From: Ochotona curzoniae
Lineage: Eukaryota; Chordata; Mammalia; Lagomorpha; Ochotonidae
NCBI RefSeq assembly: GCF_017591425.1
Contig: NW_024467120.1
Coordinates: forward strand, 10,974,001 to 11,038,000
Direction: 5' to 3'
DNA: 64,000 nt
Of the stretch, positions 11,556 to 21,604 are shown in pieces. Position numbers and translations under genes: made by a program. Under the pieces are notes generated by a model. It saw only the letters and a program-made list of their open reading frames with translations, was not told the origin of the DNA and searched no databases. Position 1 is the first letter of the stretch. Every line of letters begins with the position of its first letter.

Positions 11556-11909
11556 CTTGTAATTTTTGTTTGGTTGTTGGTTATTTTTTGAATCTGTCAT
11601 TGATACTGTCTCAACCCAGATGTTTCGAAGAATGGAACTTGCATTATTTTTAACATATTGTTTACCCAATACTATGTCAATTAATTCCATAATGTTGTAT
11701 ATTGATACTGAGGTTTTGTTGGGGCTTTTAACTGACCGGATCTTTATTCGGTTAGCCCTATCTTCAGACTAGAGAAGGTCTCCCCAAGAGGCCACTGAAC
11801 TTATCTGGACAATAAGACGCTGGACTTTATGCTAGATATGTGTTTGCAAGGAACGAATCTCAACTGAACTTGAACTGTGGTTATGCATCAAGGTGGAGGA
11901 ATCCACCAT

Positions 11910-11938
11910 GGGGGGAGGGGTATGGGAGGGGTGGGGGG
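11910..11938 (+). promoter_or_regulatory. G-quadruplex-type tract in L1 3' UTR
   Basis: Five G-runs of three or more bases separated by loops of 1-3 bases, fitting the classic G3+N1-7 quadruplex pattern. G-rich polypurine tracts are a known feature of mammalian L1 3' UTRs. Folding is inferred from pattern only. Confidence 0.7.
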
Positions 11939-12002
11939 AATCCCCAGTGCCTATAAAACTGTATCACATAATACAATGTTAACAACAATAAAAAAAAAAA
12001 AA

Positions 12003-12016
12003 AAGAGCCCAGTACC
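12003..12016 (+). repeat. 3' target-site duplication of young L1
   Basis: AAGAGCCCAGTACC, identical to 10753-10766. Confidence 0.93.
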
Positions 12017-14029
12017 CAAAGCATGAGTGAGATCTGGGAGTTGGCCTGGTGGGAGAACTTACGGAATTCCCCTGGTGGGCCATAGTTCCCACTGTGAGCA
12101 CATTAGTCAGGGCTGGGTGTTGGTGAGGTTGATCAGGGCTGCTCCAATTGTCAGATGTGAGGGTTGGGTCAAACCATAACACTCTGGCATGCACAAGTGC
12201 CAGGACAGGGTAAAGGCCATGTCAGGCTAGGCTATCACACCTACCGCTTTGCATGAAAGCTAGGAATGAGGGCAGGCTGGGCAGAACTAAACTGCAGCAC
12301 CCACCAGTGAGTTGAGACTAGGGGCAGGTTGGGCTAGGCCAGGTTTCAATATTCAAAGACAGGGGTTGGGGTATGCCAGGCTGGGTAGGAGCAACCACTG
12401 GTATGCCCAAGATCTGTGGCTGGATGAGGACTTGGTAGGAAAGCTGAGAGGATGTCCTAGTGGGGCTGTGGTTCCCACTAATGAGCACAAGAGCCAAAAT
12501 GGGGGCAACGATCTGGGCTGGACATGCTGCAACACTCCTCAGCATGGGTGTGGACATGAGCACTCCCTGGTGCTCACGAGAGGCAGAGTGGTTGTAGGAC
12601 AAGCTGGGCTAGATTCTGCACCCACAAACAATGCAAGGGCTGGGTCTAGGTTGAACCAGGAGGGACTAGTCTGTAACACCCACTAGTAAGAGCCAGAATG
12701 TGTATGGGTCAGTTGGGCAAGTCGTTGCACCTGCAGGGACAGAAGTGGGTCAAGTCAGGCTGGGCCAAGAACCCCAAGGGTGTGTGAGCTCTGCCACTGA
12801 AAGGTGACCTGATAGAGGAATTTGGGGAACTCCTGTGTCAGGATGCTGTCCCTGCAGGTGAACTCAAGAATCAAGACTACTGGACCCGCTGACATACATG
12901 TGGGTCCAGTGTGGGGGTGAGCTAGGATGGGACATTTCCTAGCACCCACTGGCAGATGTGAGAACCAGGACAGGGTGCAGGAGAGACCAGGTTGGGCCAC
13001 AACACCAGCCAGTTTACATTAGGGCCAGGACTGGGGGTTGGGCTAGGTGGCAGCATGCACCAGCATGAGCTGGAACTGGGGGCAGGCCCAGTCAGGCTAG
13101 GCTGTAGCCAGTAAATGCTAAGGTAAGGTGGGCCATGCCAGACTGAGTCACAGCACCCACCAGCACATATAAGACCACCGGAGTGGGGGACAAGCTTGGT
13201 AGGGGGCCTGCAGGATCTCCGCTACTGGGTTATTGCTCCCACTAGTAAGTGTGAGAGCTGGGCTTGGGGTGGACCAGGCTGGGCAGAGCTACAAAATCCA
13301 CTAGCATGTGAGCTAGGCTGGGGGAGAGTCAGTCTGGGCTAAGCAACTATATCCACTGGTGCATGCATGAGCCAGAGTAAGTGCAGCTCAGTCGGGCTTT
13401 GCTGCAGCATCAGCTGGCAAATGCAAGTCCTGTCAGGCTAGATCACCGAACCCCTGGAAAGTACTACATCTAGGGGCTGAGAATAGGCCTTGCAGGGAAA
13501 TTGTGGGCATCCCTGTGATGGGTTACAGCTCCCACTAGTGAGCAGGAGAACTAGGGTTGGGAGCTGGCCTAGAGAGACAGGCAGTAATACCCATTGACAT
13601 AAGTAAGGGCTGGATAGCAGGGCAAAACAAATTGGACAAGTAGAGACTCTAAAGTGCACTATGTCAGCCAACAGACCCTGAAAGAAGTTTCTCAACCTTG
13701 GAGCAAGGAAATCAACAGCATCTCAGAACTATTGAAACCACATAAGCAGTATCCTTGGCATATGGTCCATATCAGGGACCCTGGGATGACATCAGGTGGC
13801 CTTCCTCCATACCTGGGCATTGATGTGGTTATGCTGGTGAGTGCAGCTCTCTCCCCTTTTGTCTCCCCCTCTCCCAGATACAGAAAAAACTTGGAAACAA
13901 TTGTCTCATCCGCTTTCCCCATTCCTTGACCCTTCCCACCTTAATCAACAGTCCACATGGGCATGCATCCTTCTCAACTATATAAACATCATCAAAAATA
14001 AAATAATTCTATTATCTTAAAAAAAAAGA
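12017..14029 (+). mobile_element. GC-rich degenerate tandem-repeat retroposon with poly(A) end
   Basis: About 1.6 kb of diverged repeats followed by a non-repetitive 3' domain (about 13670-14015) ending in AAAATAAAATAATTC and an A-run at 14020-14028. The repeat body alternates short units of the type 'acagcacccaccag…gtgagagccagg…gggctgggc' with a landmark block ('ggt…cccactagtgag') seen near 12080, 12470, 13230 and 13530. The 3' domain resembles that of the element at 4117-4795. No ORF of note. Not recognised as a named family. An L1 5' UTR derivative is the main alternative. Confidence 0.55.
12030..13560 (+). repeat. Higher-order degenerate tandem repeat
   Basis: A landmark block (roughly '…ggtaggg…ctcc…gggttac/tagctcccactagtgagc') recurs starting about 12035, 12430, 12810 (weak), 13190 and 13485, i.e. 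at about 300-395 bp. Between landmarks are shorter, very diverged units of roughly 60-75 bp built on 'gcacccaccagca' and 'gggctgggccaggctgggc'. Periods were estimated by eye. Confidence 0.5.
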
Positions 14030-14204
14030 AGTGGAAATGCTAGGTGGAAGACACTGAACGCATACACTGTAAGGGGTATTGTTCAATGACTCCTCTCTTA
14101 TGCCACTGTGAGAAATACTCACTGCTTCTTTTACCTCTTTATCTGGTCATATCTTTAGCTTGCTTCTGCCTTTGCCCAAAGTGAGATTTTAACACTTTTT
14201 TGAA

Positions 14205-14531
14205 ACTGATGTTGTGGCACAGATTGGTTAGGCCACCAATGCAAAAGCTGGCACCCTATGTTGAAGTTTGAGTGCCAGCTGTACCACTTCCAATTCATCT
14301 TCCTACTGATGCACCTGGGAGGCAGTGGGTGATAATGACTCCGGTACACAGGTCCTTGTTATCCATATGGGAGACCCAGATGGATTTCTTAACTCCAGGC
14401 TTCCATCTGACCCAGCTCTGGCTGTTGTGACCATCTGGAGAGTGAATCGGCAGATGGAGGAGAACTCTTCTCCCTTGTCTACCATCCTGTCTTTGTCAAT
14501 CTGCTTTTGAAATAAGTAAACTTTTATTTAA
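14205..14531 (+). mobile_element. CSINE, old copy
   Basis: Plus-strand CSINE with a decayed head ('gttgtggcacagattggtta'), a middle with 'accacttccaattcatcttc', 'cacctgggaggcagtggg', and 'gagagtgaatcggcagatgg' near 14438-14457, and a 3' end 'ttgaaataagtaaacttttatt'. Belongs to the older, AT-richer subfamily. Confidence 0.8.
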
Positions 14532-14964
14532 AACTTTTTTCAAGTTAGTAGGATTCTATTTTATGATGCTAAATCCTTTGTCTTATATATACTGCAGGTT
14601 TTTTCTCTATTTATCATTTATCTTTTAAACTTTGCCCTTCATTGTAGAGGATCTTTTACTATGTAGCCAAGTCTAACTTTTATGTTTTGGAAAGGACTCT
14701 GTTACCCTGAGCATATTTTTTAAAGTTCTCTTCTATTTATTTCAGTGCTTTGATGTTCTTGGCAACCTTGTTTTTTCTTTGGGATATTTACATCTTAATT
14801 CCTCTTGCTTTATGTTTTGGTTTTATTAGCCAAGAATTTACTAGCAAATGAAACTGCGAAAGCTAGTGAAAACAAAAGATCAAATCTGATTTCTAACTTC
14901 GAAAGGAATATCTCCAGCAGTTCTCTCCTTTAAACAGGAGTTTAACTATTTCTTTCATTTTTTT
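14532..14964. other. Unassigned AT-rich interval
   Basis: T-rich plus strand with no family that I can name. Could be a decayed inverted LINE. No usable reading frame. Confidence 0.4.
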
Positions 14965-15280
14965 GAGATTTTTAATTTACATTTTAGAGGCAGATTTTAC
15001 AGAGAAAGGAGTTGAGACAGAGAGAGGGAGAGATCTTCCATCTGTTGGCTCATTCTCTGGGTGGCTACAATGGCCAGAGCTTGAGCTGATCCAAATCCAG
15101 GAGACCCCCTTGGTTCTCCTACGTAGGTACAGGGTGCCAAGGCCTTGGACCATGATTCACTGTTCTCCCCTGTCACAAGCCTGGATGGAAAGTGCAGCAG
15201 CAGGACATGAACTTGTGCCCATATAGGATGCTGGTGCCACAGAGCAGAGGATTAAACACTGTGCCACTCTTCTTGCCCCT
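14965..15280 (-). mobile_element. CSINE, old copy
   Basis: Minus-strand CSINE. Tail/3' complement 'agaggcagattttacagaga' at 14986-15005, 'gatcttccatctgttggctc' at 15032-15051, and a decayed head ending 'cactcttcttgcccct' at 15280. No clear TSD. Confidence 0.85.
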
Positions 15281-15637
15281 ATACATACTTTTTTTTTTAA
15301 GATTTTTCTTCTGTTTCTTAGAGTTTAGATACCAGGGTTATGTTTATTTGAAGCTGAGAAACTTGAGAATCTTGACTTTTATTTACAAAAGAGAAATCAT
15401 TTGCTTTTTTAAAAGTAAATGCTGCTAAAACCTTTTCTGTAGAATCGTCTGCATTTGTACTGTTTGGGGGAGATTTTTCTTATTGCTTTTACTATTTCTG
15501 TAATTTACTTTATGGTTGCTGGATTTCTTCTCCCAGATTTTTTTATTGCTTCTTGCTTTAGTACTAGTAATTCTCATAAATGCTTATTATATCTTACGTT
15601 TAAATACACCAGCATTAACTTGTCATAAGGCTCTTAC
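15281..15637. other. Unassigned AT-rich interval
   Basis: T-rich sequence between an old SINE and the point where L1 ORF2 similarity resumes. Nothing recognised. Confidence 0.4.
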
Positions 15638-15652
15638 AGAAAAAAGAAATCC

Positions 15653-15790
15653 ATTCTGAAAGTCATCAAAATGAATAAGCACTATGGAATAGATTTAACA
15701 AAATTGCATGATTTGCTTGGTGAAAATTACTAGGCATTGTTCAAAGAAATCAAAGATCAAAAGAAAGGGAAAGCCATCTGTACAAAAGGT
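15653..15790 (+). mobile_element. Ancient L1 ORF2 (second half of split element)
   Basis: 'atcaaaatgaataagcacta', 'ggaatagatttaacaaaatt' and 'gaaaattactaggcattgtt' continue the L1 ORF2 segment left at 9545. Similarity is lost again after about 15790, so a further break or deletion follows. Confidence 0.65.
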
Positions 15791-18046
15791 TAATCTTGCC
15801 ACTGCTTGTTCACAAGAAAGCACATTCTCTGTATTTGGGGTGACCTCTAGATTAGGCCTCCTTCCCTACCAGTAGAACCTGATGGGCAGGGCTAAGCTAA
15901 ACGTAATAGAGCTGTGGCTTATAGTACAATGGGAACACGCCTGGCTATTTTGACAATGTACCAATCACGCTTGCTGGCTCATGTACTAAGCCAGGACTTG
16001 ATCCAGTGTTCTCTCACAGGGTGATAGTGTCAGTAGCCATGGCTCAACAATGCTGGTCCTCCCATCAACTCCATAAAGACCCCCTCTAGGGTATTACATG
16101 AACTTTTAAAATTTTCAAATCTCTTAAAAGAATGTCTCAGCCTGACACACCCTCCAGCTGTTTGCTCTCCTGTACTTCCAAGGCCAAGCAGAGATTGCTT
16201 TCCCCCGACCTATCAGCTTACTAACTTTCTGGTCATCCTCTGTTTCCTTTGTAAACATGTTTTTCTTCCTCCTGGTCATTAAATGCTATAGTTACTCTGG
16301 TCCACAACTAGTCCTACCCCTTTTCATTAAGTGGTTTTCTTCACGGCGACTAATTCATTCCCTTGGTTTCCATTATCTCTTATACACAAATGACTCTCAA
16401 ATGTATAAGAGGTTGCTGTAACTCTCAGCAGTCTGTCTCTTGCTGGAAAATAGAACAGTTCCAATTGACACCTTGTACCTTGGAACATAAAAGAACATGT
16501 CAACCTCCAGCCCATGTCTGTTCCAGCAGGTCATCCCATCCACTCATTGTGTGGGCTAAGGTAGCCACCACCTTAACTGAGAAGGTGGAAATAACTACTC
16601 TTGAGTTCCAGCCACCTTCAGGCCCTGGAAGGCATTCTACCAATGACAAATAACGTGTCCTAATGCATCCCTCAAATTTCTATAGGGACATGACCAATCG
16701 GGGCGTCCCCTTACTTGGGTAGGCTTCCTTGGTCCTTCTGCTTGTAGTGTTACTCCCTGTGTTAAGGTAAGCGACTCCAAAATCAGATCCTTTGCCACTG
16801 GCTGTTATGAAGCCAGCAACATAGCCAAAGATGAGCAACAGCTTTACATGCTTTATTCATTGGCCTAAAAATAGAGAAGCAGCAGCATCCAGCTGAGGGT
16901 TAAGGAGTTATGGCTGTCAGGCAACAGGAATTTGAGCATGACGGCGTGTTAATAGATAAGAACAATCACAGTTTCCTGGTTCATGGGGTAATATAATTCC
17001 CAATCAAGAACAACCTTCCTTTTTATGGTCACTCCTACTATTTGCCAGGTCCATTGTCAACAGTCACAGGAGTAATTTTTAGCAAGGGAATGAATCTGTA
17101 ATGAGGTTTGAGGCATGTTTATTTAAGCACAAGTTTCAGCCTTTATAGATCTCGCCGATTCATATCTGGGGTGATTCTTGTCCTTAAGTCCTCCTGTTCT
17201 CAGGGGAAAATAATGTTAGGGTGGGAGTAGAAACCTACCCAGGTTTGCACAAGCCTTGTTCTGTAGCAACTATTCATGAGACAGGCTTCACTGTTACTTA
17301 ATTCCTCAGCATATAGTCCAGCCCCAGTGAGCACATTTGGTTTTGCTCTATTTATCCAGGGTTGAGTCATCCTTACACACAGAAAGATGTTCATCTGCCT
17401 TGAACTTTCCCTCCACATTCCCGATTTTGGTGACAGGTGAGAGTTACTTATAGCATTCAGTAAAATCCAGCTTCTAATGGTTCCAGTGTTAGTCCTGGGA
17501 GAAACAGACTCCCTGCTGGTGAGAATACACTTGAGTTTGACAGGTAGTAATGTGGCATAACTAGGTAGCTACTTTAGGTCTGCTTGAGCTGAAAGTCACT
17601 GCAAGGCACCACGTATAATTCTGTCCTCTTACTTGTCGATTAAAATGCTCCATTTCCCAGGATGCACCTGCTTTATATCGGACCTAAAGGGGAATGCCAT
17701 GAAAATGTGGGAATCAAGCTCCATGTGGAACTTGTGGAGATACTGTATAATTCCCAGGTGACTTCACATCTGCAGAGGTTCCACCACCTCCCACATGAAA
17801 CAGAGCGGCTGTGAGGAGCTCTCTTTTGCTGGGACCCAGGGCTGGAGGTGCTATACTGGTGCCATTTCTCTCTCCTCTCCCCAACACCCCCTTCCTTTGG
17901 ACAATCCTCTATCCTGAAAATGGGTATTTCTTTATGAGGGGCAACCCACACCCATGTGTGCATGTGCATTCATTTTCTTACTTTCTCATGAATTATATCA
18001 TTTCGTTCACCTCACATGTGTCTACACTTAGGATGTTTGTCTTTAC
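15791..18046. other. Unassigned moderate-GC interval, possible LTR-type remnants
   Basis: About 2.2 kb without SINE or LINE sequence that I recognise. A frame of 96 codons (16363-16653) has no recognised relative. The minus strand near 16850-16790 reads 'gaataaagcatgtaaagctg', reminiscent of a retroviral polyadenylation region, but I cannot pair it with a second LTR. Best described as possible endogenous-retrovirus debris, unproven. Confidence 0.3.
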
Positions 18047-18502
18047 ATGAGCCAAAAACATACAAATTACTACACCTTTGACCACTTCAGTAGCAAGCTC
18101 ATTTATGAACCATATAAGTTCCCTACTCCAAGGTCTTTCGGTAGCCATACCTGTCAGGGTACTCACAGGACTTTGCCAAATGATCTATGTAAATGTTTCT
18201 CAAAGTGCTACCTAACAGAGAATTTCAGCACATCACTTTCTAGCTTCTATTTTACAGCCTGTAGATGGGTGGACAAGTGGACTGCATCTGCTTGTTTTTC
18301 AGAGAGATTCATTCTCCTCCCTGGCAACTCTCAAGAACACAAGTTTTCTGCCCTTATCAGTCAAAATAAGCACAACTGTCAATTTAAGATTCAGGTCAGG
18401 CTTGTTGACGAGGGCTGGAGTGATCCCCTGGAGCTAAGACTCAATTCAAACATCTCTCTCAGGTCAGCCCATCATGAGGGGCTGGAAATAGCCCTGAAAT
18501 GA
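18047..18502 (+). other. 151-codon open frame, unassigned
   Basis: Longest open frame in the 15.8-19.1 kb interval that is not explained by SINE or L1. The translation has six cysteines, no obvious transmembrane segment or signal peptide, and I do not recognise the family. A retroviral env-type remnant is possible given the gag-like start 1.7 kb downstream, but that is weak inference. No splice sites, start context or polyadenylation signal support a host gene. Confidence 0.25.
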
Positions 18503-19110
18503 CCAAGTGACATCCTGGTGCTTACTGAAGGTCTTTAAGTTGGACCCAGATCCAGCTGGAAGAGTGGCAGACTGGGAAACATACTCCCTGCAGGGAGCAG
18601 CGCTAATAAAACTGGGCATTGTTTAGGGTGAAGCCTCGGGCTCCATGCCCCAATGACTTCTTACTTTACCTTAGACCTAAGCACTCACTACCTGCTATTT
18701 TGAAGTCCTCATCCACTGTAACATGGGCAATTCCACCCTTCCTACTTCTCATCATAGCTCTGGAAATGTTCTTGCCAACTGTTTTCTTTTCATGAGTATC
18801 AACCTGTCCAACAAGACTGGGTGGAAGTCTTGAAACAATTGCAAAAATCAGGAAATGGAAACACGCTGATGTTTTTCAAAGGCTCCTCAACTGGATACCT
18901 GCACCCAACAACCTGTTAGGGTGTCAACTTGGAAACTACGCCCTGTTCTTTCTGTCAGATCAACTTGTGGGTGAGAGCAGCTGTAATCTGGACTGAGACC
19001 ATGGGCCTCCACGCCCCAAGGACTCTTTAACCTAGACTCAGACAAGGTCTTCACTTTTCAGCTTGCCACACTACACCATGGCCTCCAGATGCTCTCCTTA
19101 TCTCACCATT
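18503..19110. other. Unassigned interval
   Basis: No recognised element. Two short similar passages ('gggctccatgccccaatgac' near 18638 and 'gggcctccacgccccaagga' near 19003) hint at an internal diverged duplication. Confidence 0.4.
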
Positions 19111-19124
19111 TGTCCTCATTTCTT

Positions 19125-19445
19125 TTTTTTTTTTAAAGATTTTTATTTTTTTTTTTTTATTGCAAAGGCGGATATACAGAGAGGAAGATCTTCCGTCTGA
19201 TGATTCACTCCCCAAGTGAGCGCAATGGCCGATGCTATGCCGATCTGAAGCCAGGAGCCTCTTCCGGGTCTCCCACGCGGGTGCAGGGTCCCAAAGCTTT
19301 GGGCCGTCCTCGACTGCTTTCCCAGGCCACAGGCAGGGAGCTGGAAGGGAAGCGGGGCTGCCGGGATTAGAACCGGCACCCATATGGGTTCCCAGGCGTG
19401 CAAGGTGAGGACCTTAACCACTTGCGCCACCGCGCCCCCGGTCCC
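19125..19445 (-). mobile_element. CSINE, young, perfect 14-bp TSD
   Basis: Minus-strand young CSINE with a long T-rich tail (19122-19160). TSD TGTCCTCATTTCTT at 19111-19124 and 19446-19459. Head complement ends CGCGCCCCCGGTCCC, a variant of the usual CGCGCCGGGCCC. A short deletion removes one 'gaggagagacaga' unit in the 3' part relative to sister copies. Confidence 0.95.
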
Positions 19446-19459
19446 TGTCCTCATTTCTT

Positions 19460-20160
19460 ACAAACTCAAAACTGTTCGTCCCATTAGTTGCTATTTCCTT
19501 GAACATATGGCTAGTTTGGGGGTCGAAATTTGGATATCCCTTTTGCAAAGGCAGACGTTCCTTCCAGACACTTCAGTAAGTATAGCTCTCTTCTCATAAC
19601 CTGGACTTGGGAAGGCAGGTCCTCTGACATGACCTCTGGTGTACTCTTCCTTTCTCCTCAGGTGTTTCCCAGCTCACTGGGGAGAATTTTTATTCCCCCA
19701 CCATGTTCCTTTATCTCTTTGCCTGCCCAGTCACCAATCCAAGCAGTGGCCAGGACTAGTGCCCTCCCTCCAAACTAGCTCTAAACATCTTTATTTAGGC
19801 TTTTGTTATGAAAGCTTGTTATCAGTTAGACCCTTAGGATATGACTCAAGGTTAAGAGGCGGAGTAACTTTCTCTTTGGGTAAGGGAGTCAGAACGAGAG
19901 TATCTATTTGACCAGGTTGAGTTCCAGTTCTCACACACCACCAGTAAAGATAACTTGTCAGGCCTTGCATGTGTTAGTATCACAAGTCACGTCACAGATA
20001 ATGATAATATGTGCTACTCCCACCTGCAACCTCTTCCCTTCCCCTTCCTGTGGGATTCAGTGTATATCTGAATGACATAGGCACTGATAAAGTTCAAAAT
20101 ATGTCTCCAATTCAGGAAAGAGAAAAATTTATGGATGTTTCTGTTTTTATCCTTTTGTTT
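19460..20160. other. Unassigned interval upstream of gag-like start
   Basis: No recognised SINE or LINE. If the gag-like reading frame at 20164 is part of a provirus, its leader and 5' LTR would lie here, but I cannot define LTR ends or a primer-binding site. Confidence 0.35.
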
Positions 20161-20163
20161 CAC

Positions 20164-20345
20164 ATGGGAAATAAGCCATCTACTGCAAACGTTCTCACAA
20201 GGTATATCCACAGACACTGGGATCCCTTTGATCCTAGAGCTTAAAGAAAAAAAAATGCCTGTTATATATATAAAAATGTTTTTCACACCACTTCCTGGCA
20301 TGGGTACAAGCTAAAAGATAGAAAAATTTGGCCTTAGTGAACATA
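20164..20345 (+). pseudogene. Class I endogenous retrovirus gag N-terminus, broken
   Basis: ATG at 20164 opens an MGN… start (myristoylation-type glycine 2), followed about 18 residues later by a HWDPFDP segment and then a lysine-rich stretch, the pattern of gammaretrovirus-like/class I ERV matrix (MA) N-termini. The frame stops at 20242-20244 and gag-like residues continue in another frame across the A-run at 20245-20256, with further stops. No capsid or downstream gag region recognised. Non-coding relic; identification rests on a short match. Confidence 0.5.
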
Positions 20346-21264
20346 AATCCCTTATGTCTAGTCTTTCTATCATGAGAATAGGCTAGACAAGGTAACATTT
20401 CCATCTCTGATGGTTTTCGTCCTTGCCTCTGATTGCTTGTGCCAGCCTCCTGATTGCTATTCTAGGTGTCTGAATGGTTTATCTATTATTCTGCTTTGCC
20501 TTTGAATTGTTAGATCTAGGTAGCCTCTTCCAAGTATAAAAGGCCCAGTACTGGCAAATCTAGTAGAAAACTCTTCCCTTAGAGTTTTACCTCCAAAATG
20601 CTGTAGCTGGAGGTCTCTCACTTAAGTCTTCTTTTCCTTAATGTCCTTGCCTACATGGAAGTTATTTAACATGAGACAAATAACCAAGATCACCTTCAGC
20701 ATCCTGTAACGTCTGCTTTGAAGTCTTCTCTCACACCAAGTCTAGAACCTGAAATAAACCTAGGTGGGAGACAAGTGTATGCCACAATACCATGAAGTGT
20801 GTCCAAATGCACCAACATTTCTATGAAACTTAATCCCATCAACCCTTACATTCCTGACTATAGCCTCTATTAGGACCTCATTAACAGAATTTTACAATAT
20901 TGGATAAGGGAGAATTCTCAAGTAAGACAAAGTAGCTATGCCCACAAATCATTTAGGTAAAGGAGATAAAACTTCTTTATGTAAAACCTGTGTAAACATT
21001 CCAACTTTAATAGCCCCCCAATAAGCCTTTCCTTTTGCGCGCGTGTGTGTCTGAAGTTAGCTTCTCTACTCCTCCACTGTGCAGAGCCAAGAAACCCTGG
21101 TCCTTTGATGGATTTTTATCTGGGTCAGTCTGCCTATTATCCTACATAAATTCTGATTGGATGTCTCATTATAATCTCTGATTTCTAAATTTTTACAATT
21201 TCCCCAAATTGGAGTACATGCAGAAAACTTGTTTGAAACATTTTAATATTAGTGAACCCAAAAA
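20346..21264. other. Unassigned interval, possible LTR-like signals
   Basis: Contains a TATAAAA motif at about 20535-20541, an AATAAA at about 20754 and an AATAAG with CT-rich downstream sequence at about 21021. Spacing would fit a retroviral LTR following truncated gag, but there is no matching second copy in the window. Includes a short GCGCGCGTGTGTGT tract near 21038. Confidence 0.3.
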
Positions 21265-21267
21265 GCA

Positions 21268-21604
21268 TTCTTTTTTTAAAAAAGATTTTGTTGTTGTTGT
21301 TGTTTGAAAGGCATATTTACAGAGAGAAGGCAAGGCAGAAAGATCTTTCATCTGCTTGTTCACTCCTCAAGTGACACAATGGCTACAGCTGAGCTGATCC
21401 TAAGTCAGAAGCCAGGAGCCTCTTCTGGGTCTCGCACAGGGGTGCAAGGTCCCAAGGCCCTGGGCTGTCCTCTACTGCTTTCCCAGGCCACAAACAGAGA
21501 GCTGGAAGGAAAGTGGAGCAGCCAGGATATGAATTGGTACTCCATATGGGATCACAAGGCATGTAAGGCAAAGACTGTAACTAGTAGACTACCATGCCGA
21601 ACTC
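21268..21604 (-). mobile_element. CSINE, older copy with GTT expansion
   Basis: Minus-strand CSINE. The tail carries a (GTT)n tract at about 21288-21303. Body blocks 'cacaatggctacagctgagc' and 'caaggtcccaaggccctggg' are clear. Imperfect TSD around 'aaagcattctttt' (about 21260-21272) and 'aaaggtattctttt' (about 21607-21620). Confidence 0.9.

Larger units (their letters stand above)
10767..12002 (+). mobile_element. Young 5'-truncated L1 (ORF2 C-terminus and 3' UTR)
   Basis: A 1.24-kb LINE-1 3' end. It has an ORF2 tail open from its first base to the stop, a 447-bp 3' UTR with a G-rich tract (11910-11938), and an AATAAAA/poly(A) end at 11987-12002. A perfect 14-bp TSD (10753-10766, 12003-12016) and an uninterrupted reading frame show a recent insertion from a 5'-truncated reverse transcript. 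It lands inside the GC-rich retroposon. Confidence 0.95.
9546..15637. mobile_element. Composite 6.1-kb insertion splitting an ancient L1 ORF2
   Basis: L1 ORF2 similarity breaks at 9545 and resumes at 15653 at what appears to be the next ORF2 codons. Candidate duplicated target sequence is AAGAAAAAAATCC (9533-9545) versus AGAAAAAAGAAATCC (15638-15652). Inside are the tandem-repeat retroposon, a young L1 (10767-12002), two older SINEs and about 0.9 kb of AT-rich unassigned DNA. Whether this was one large event or several is not resolvable by eye. Confidence 0.5.
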
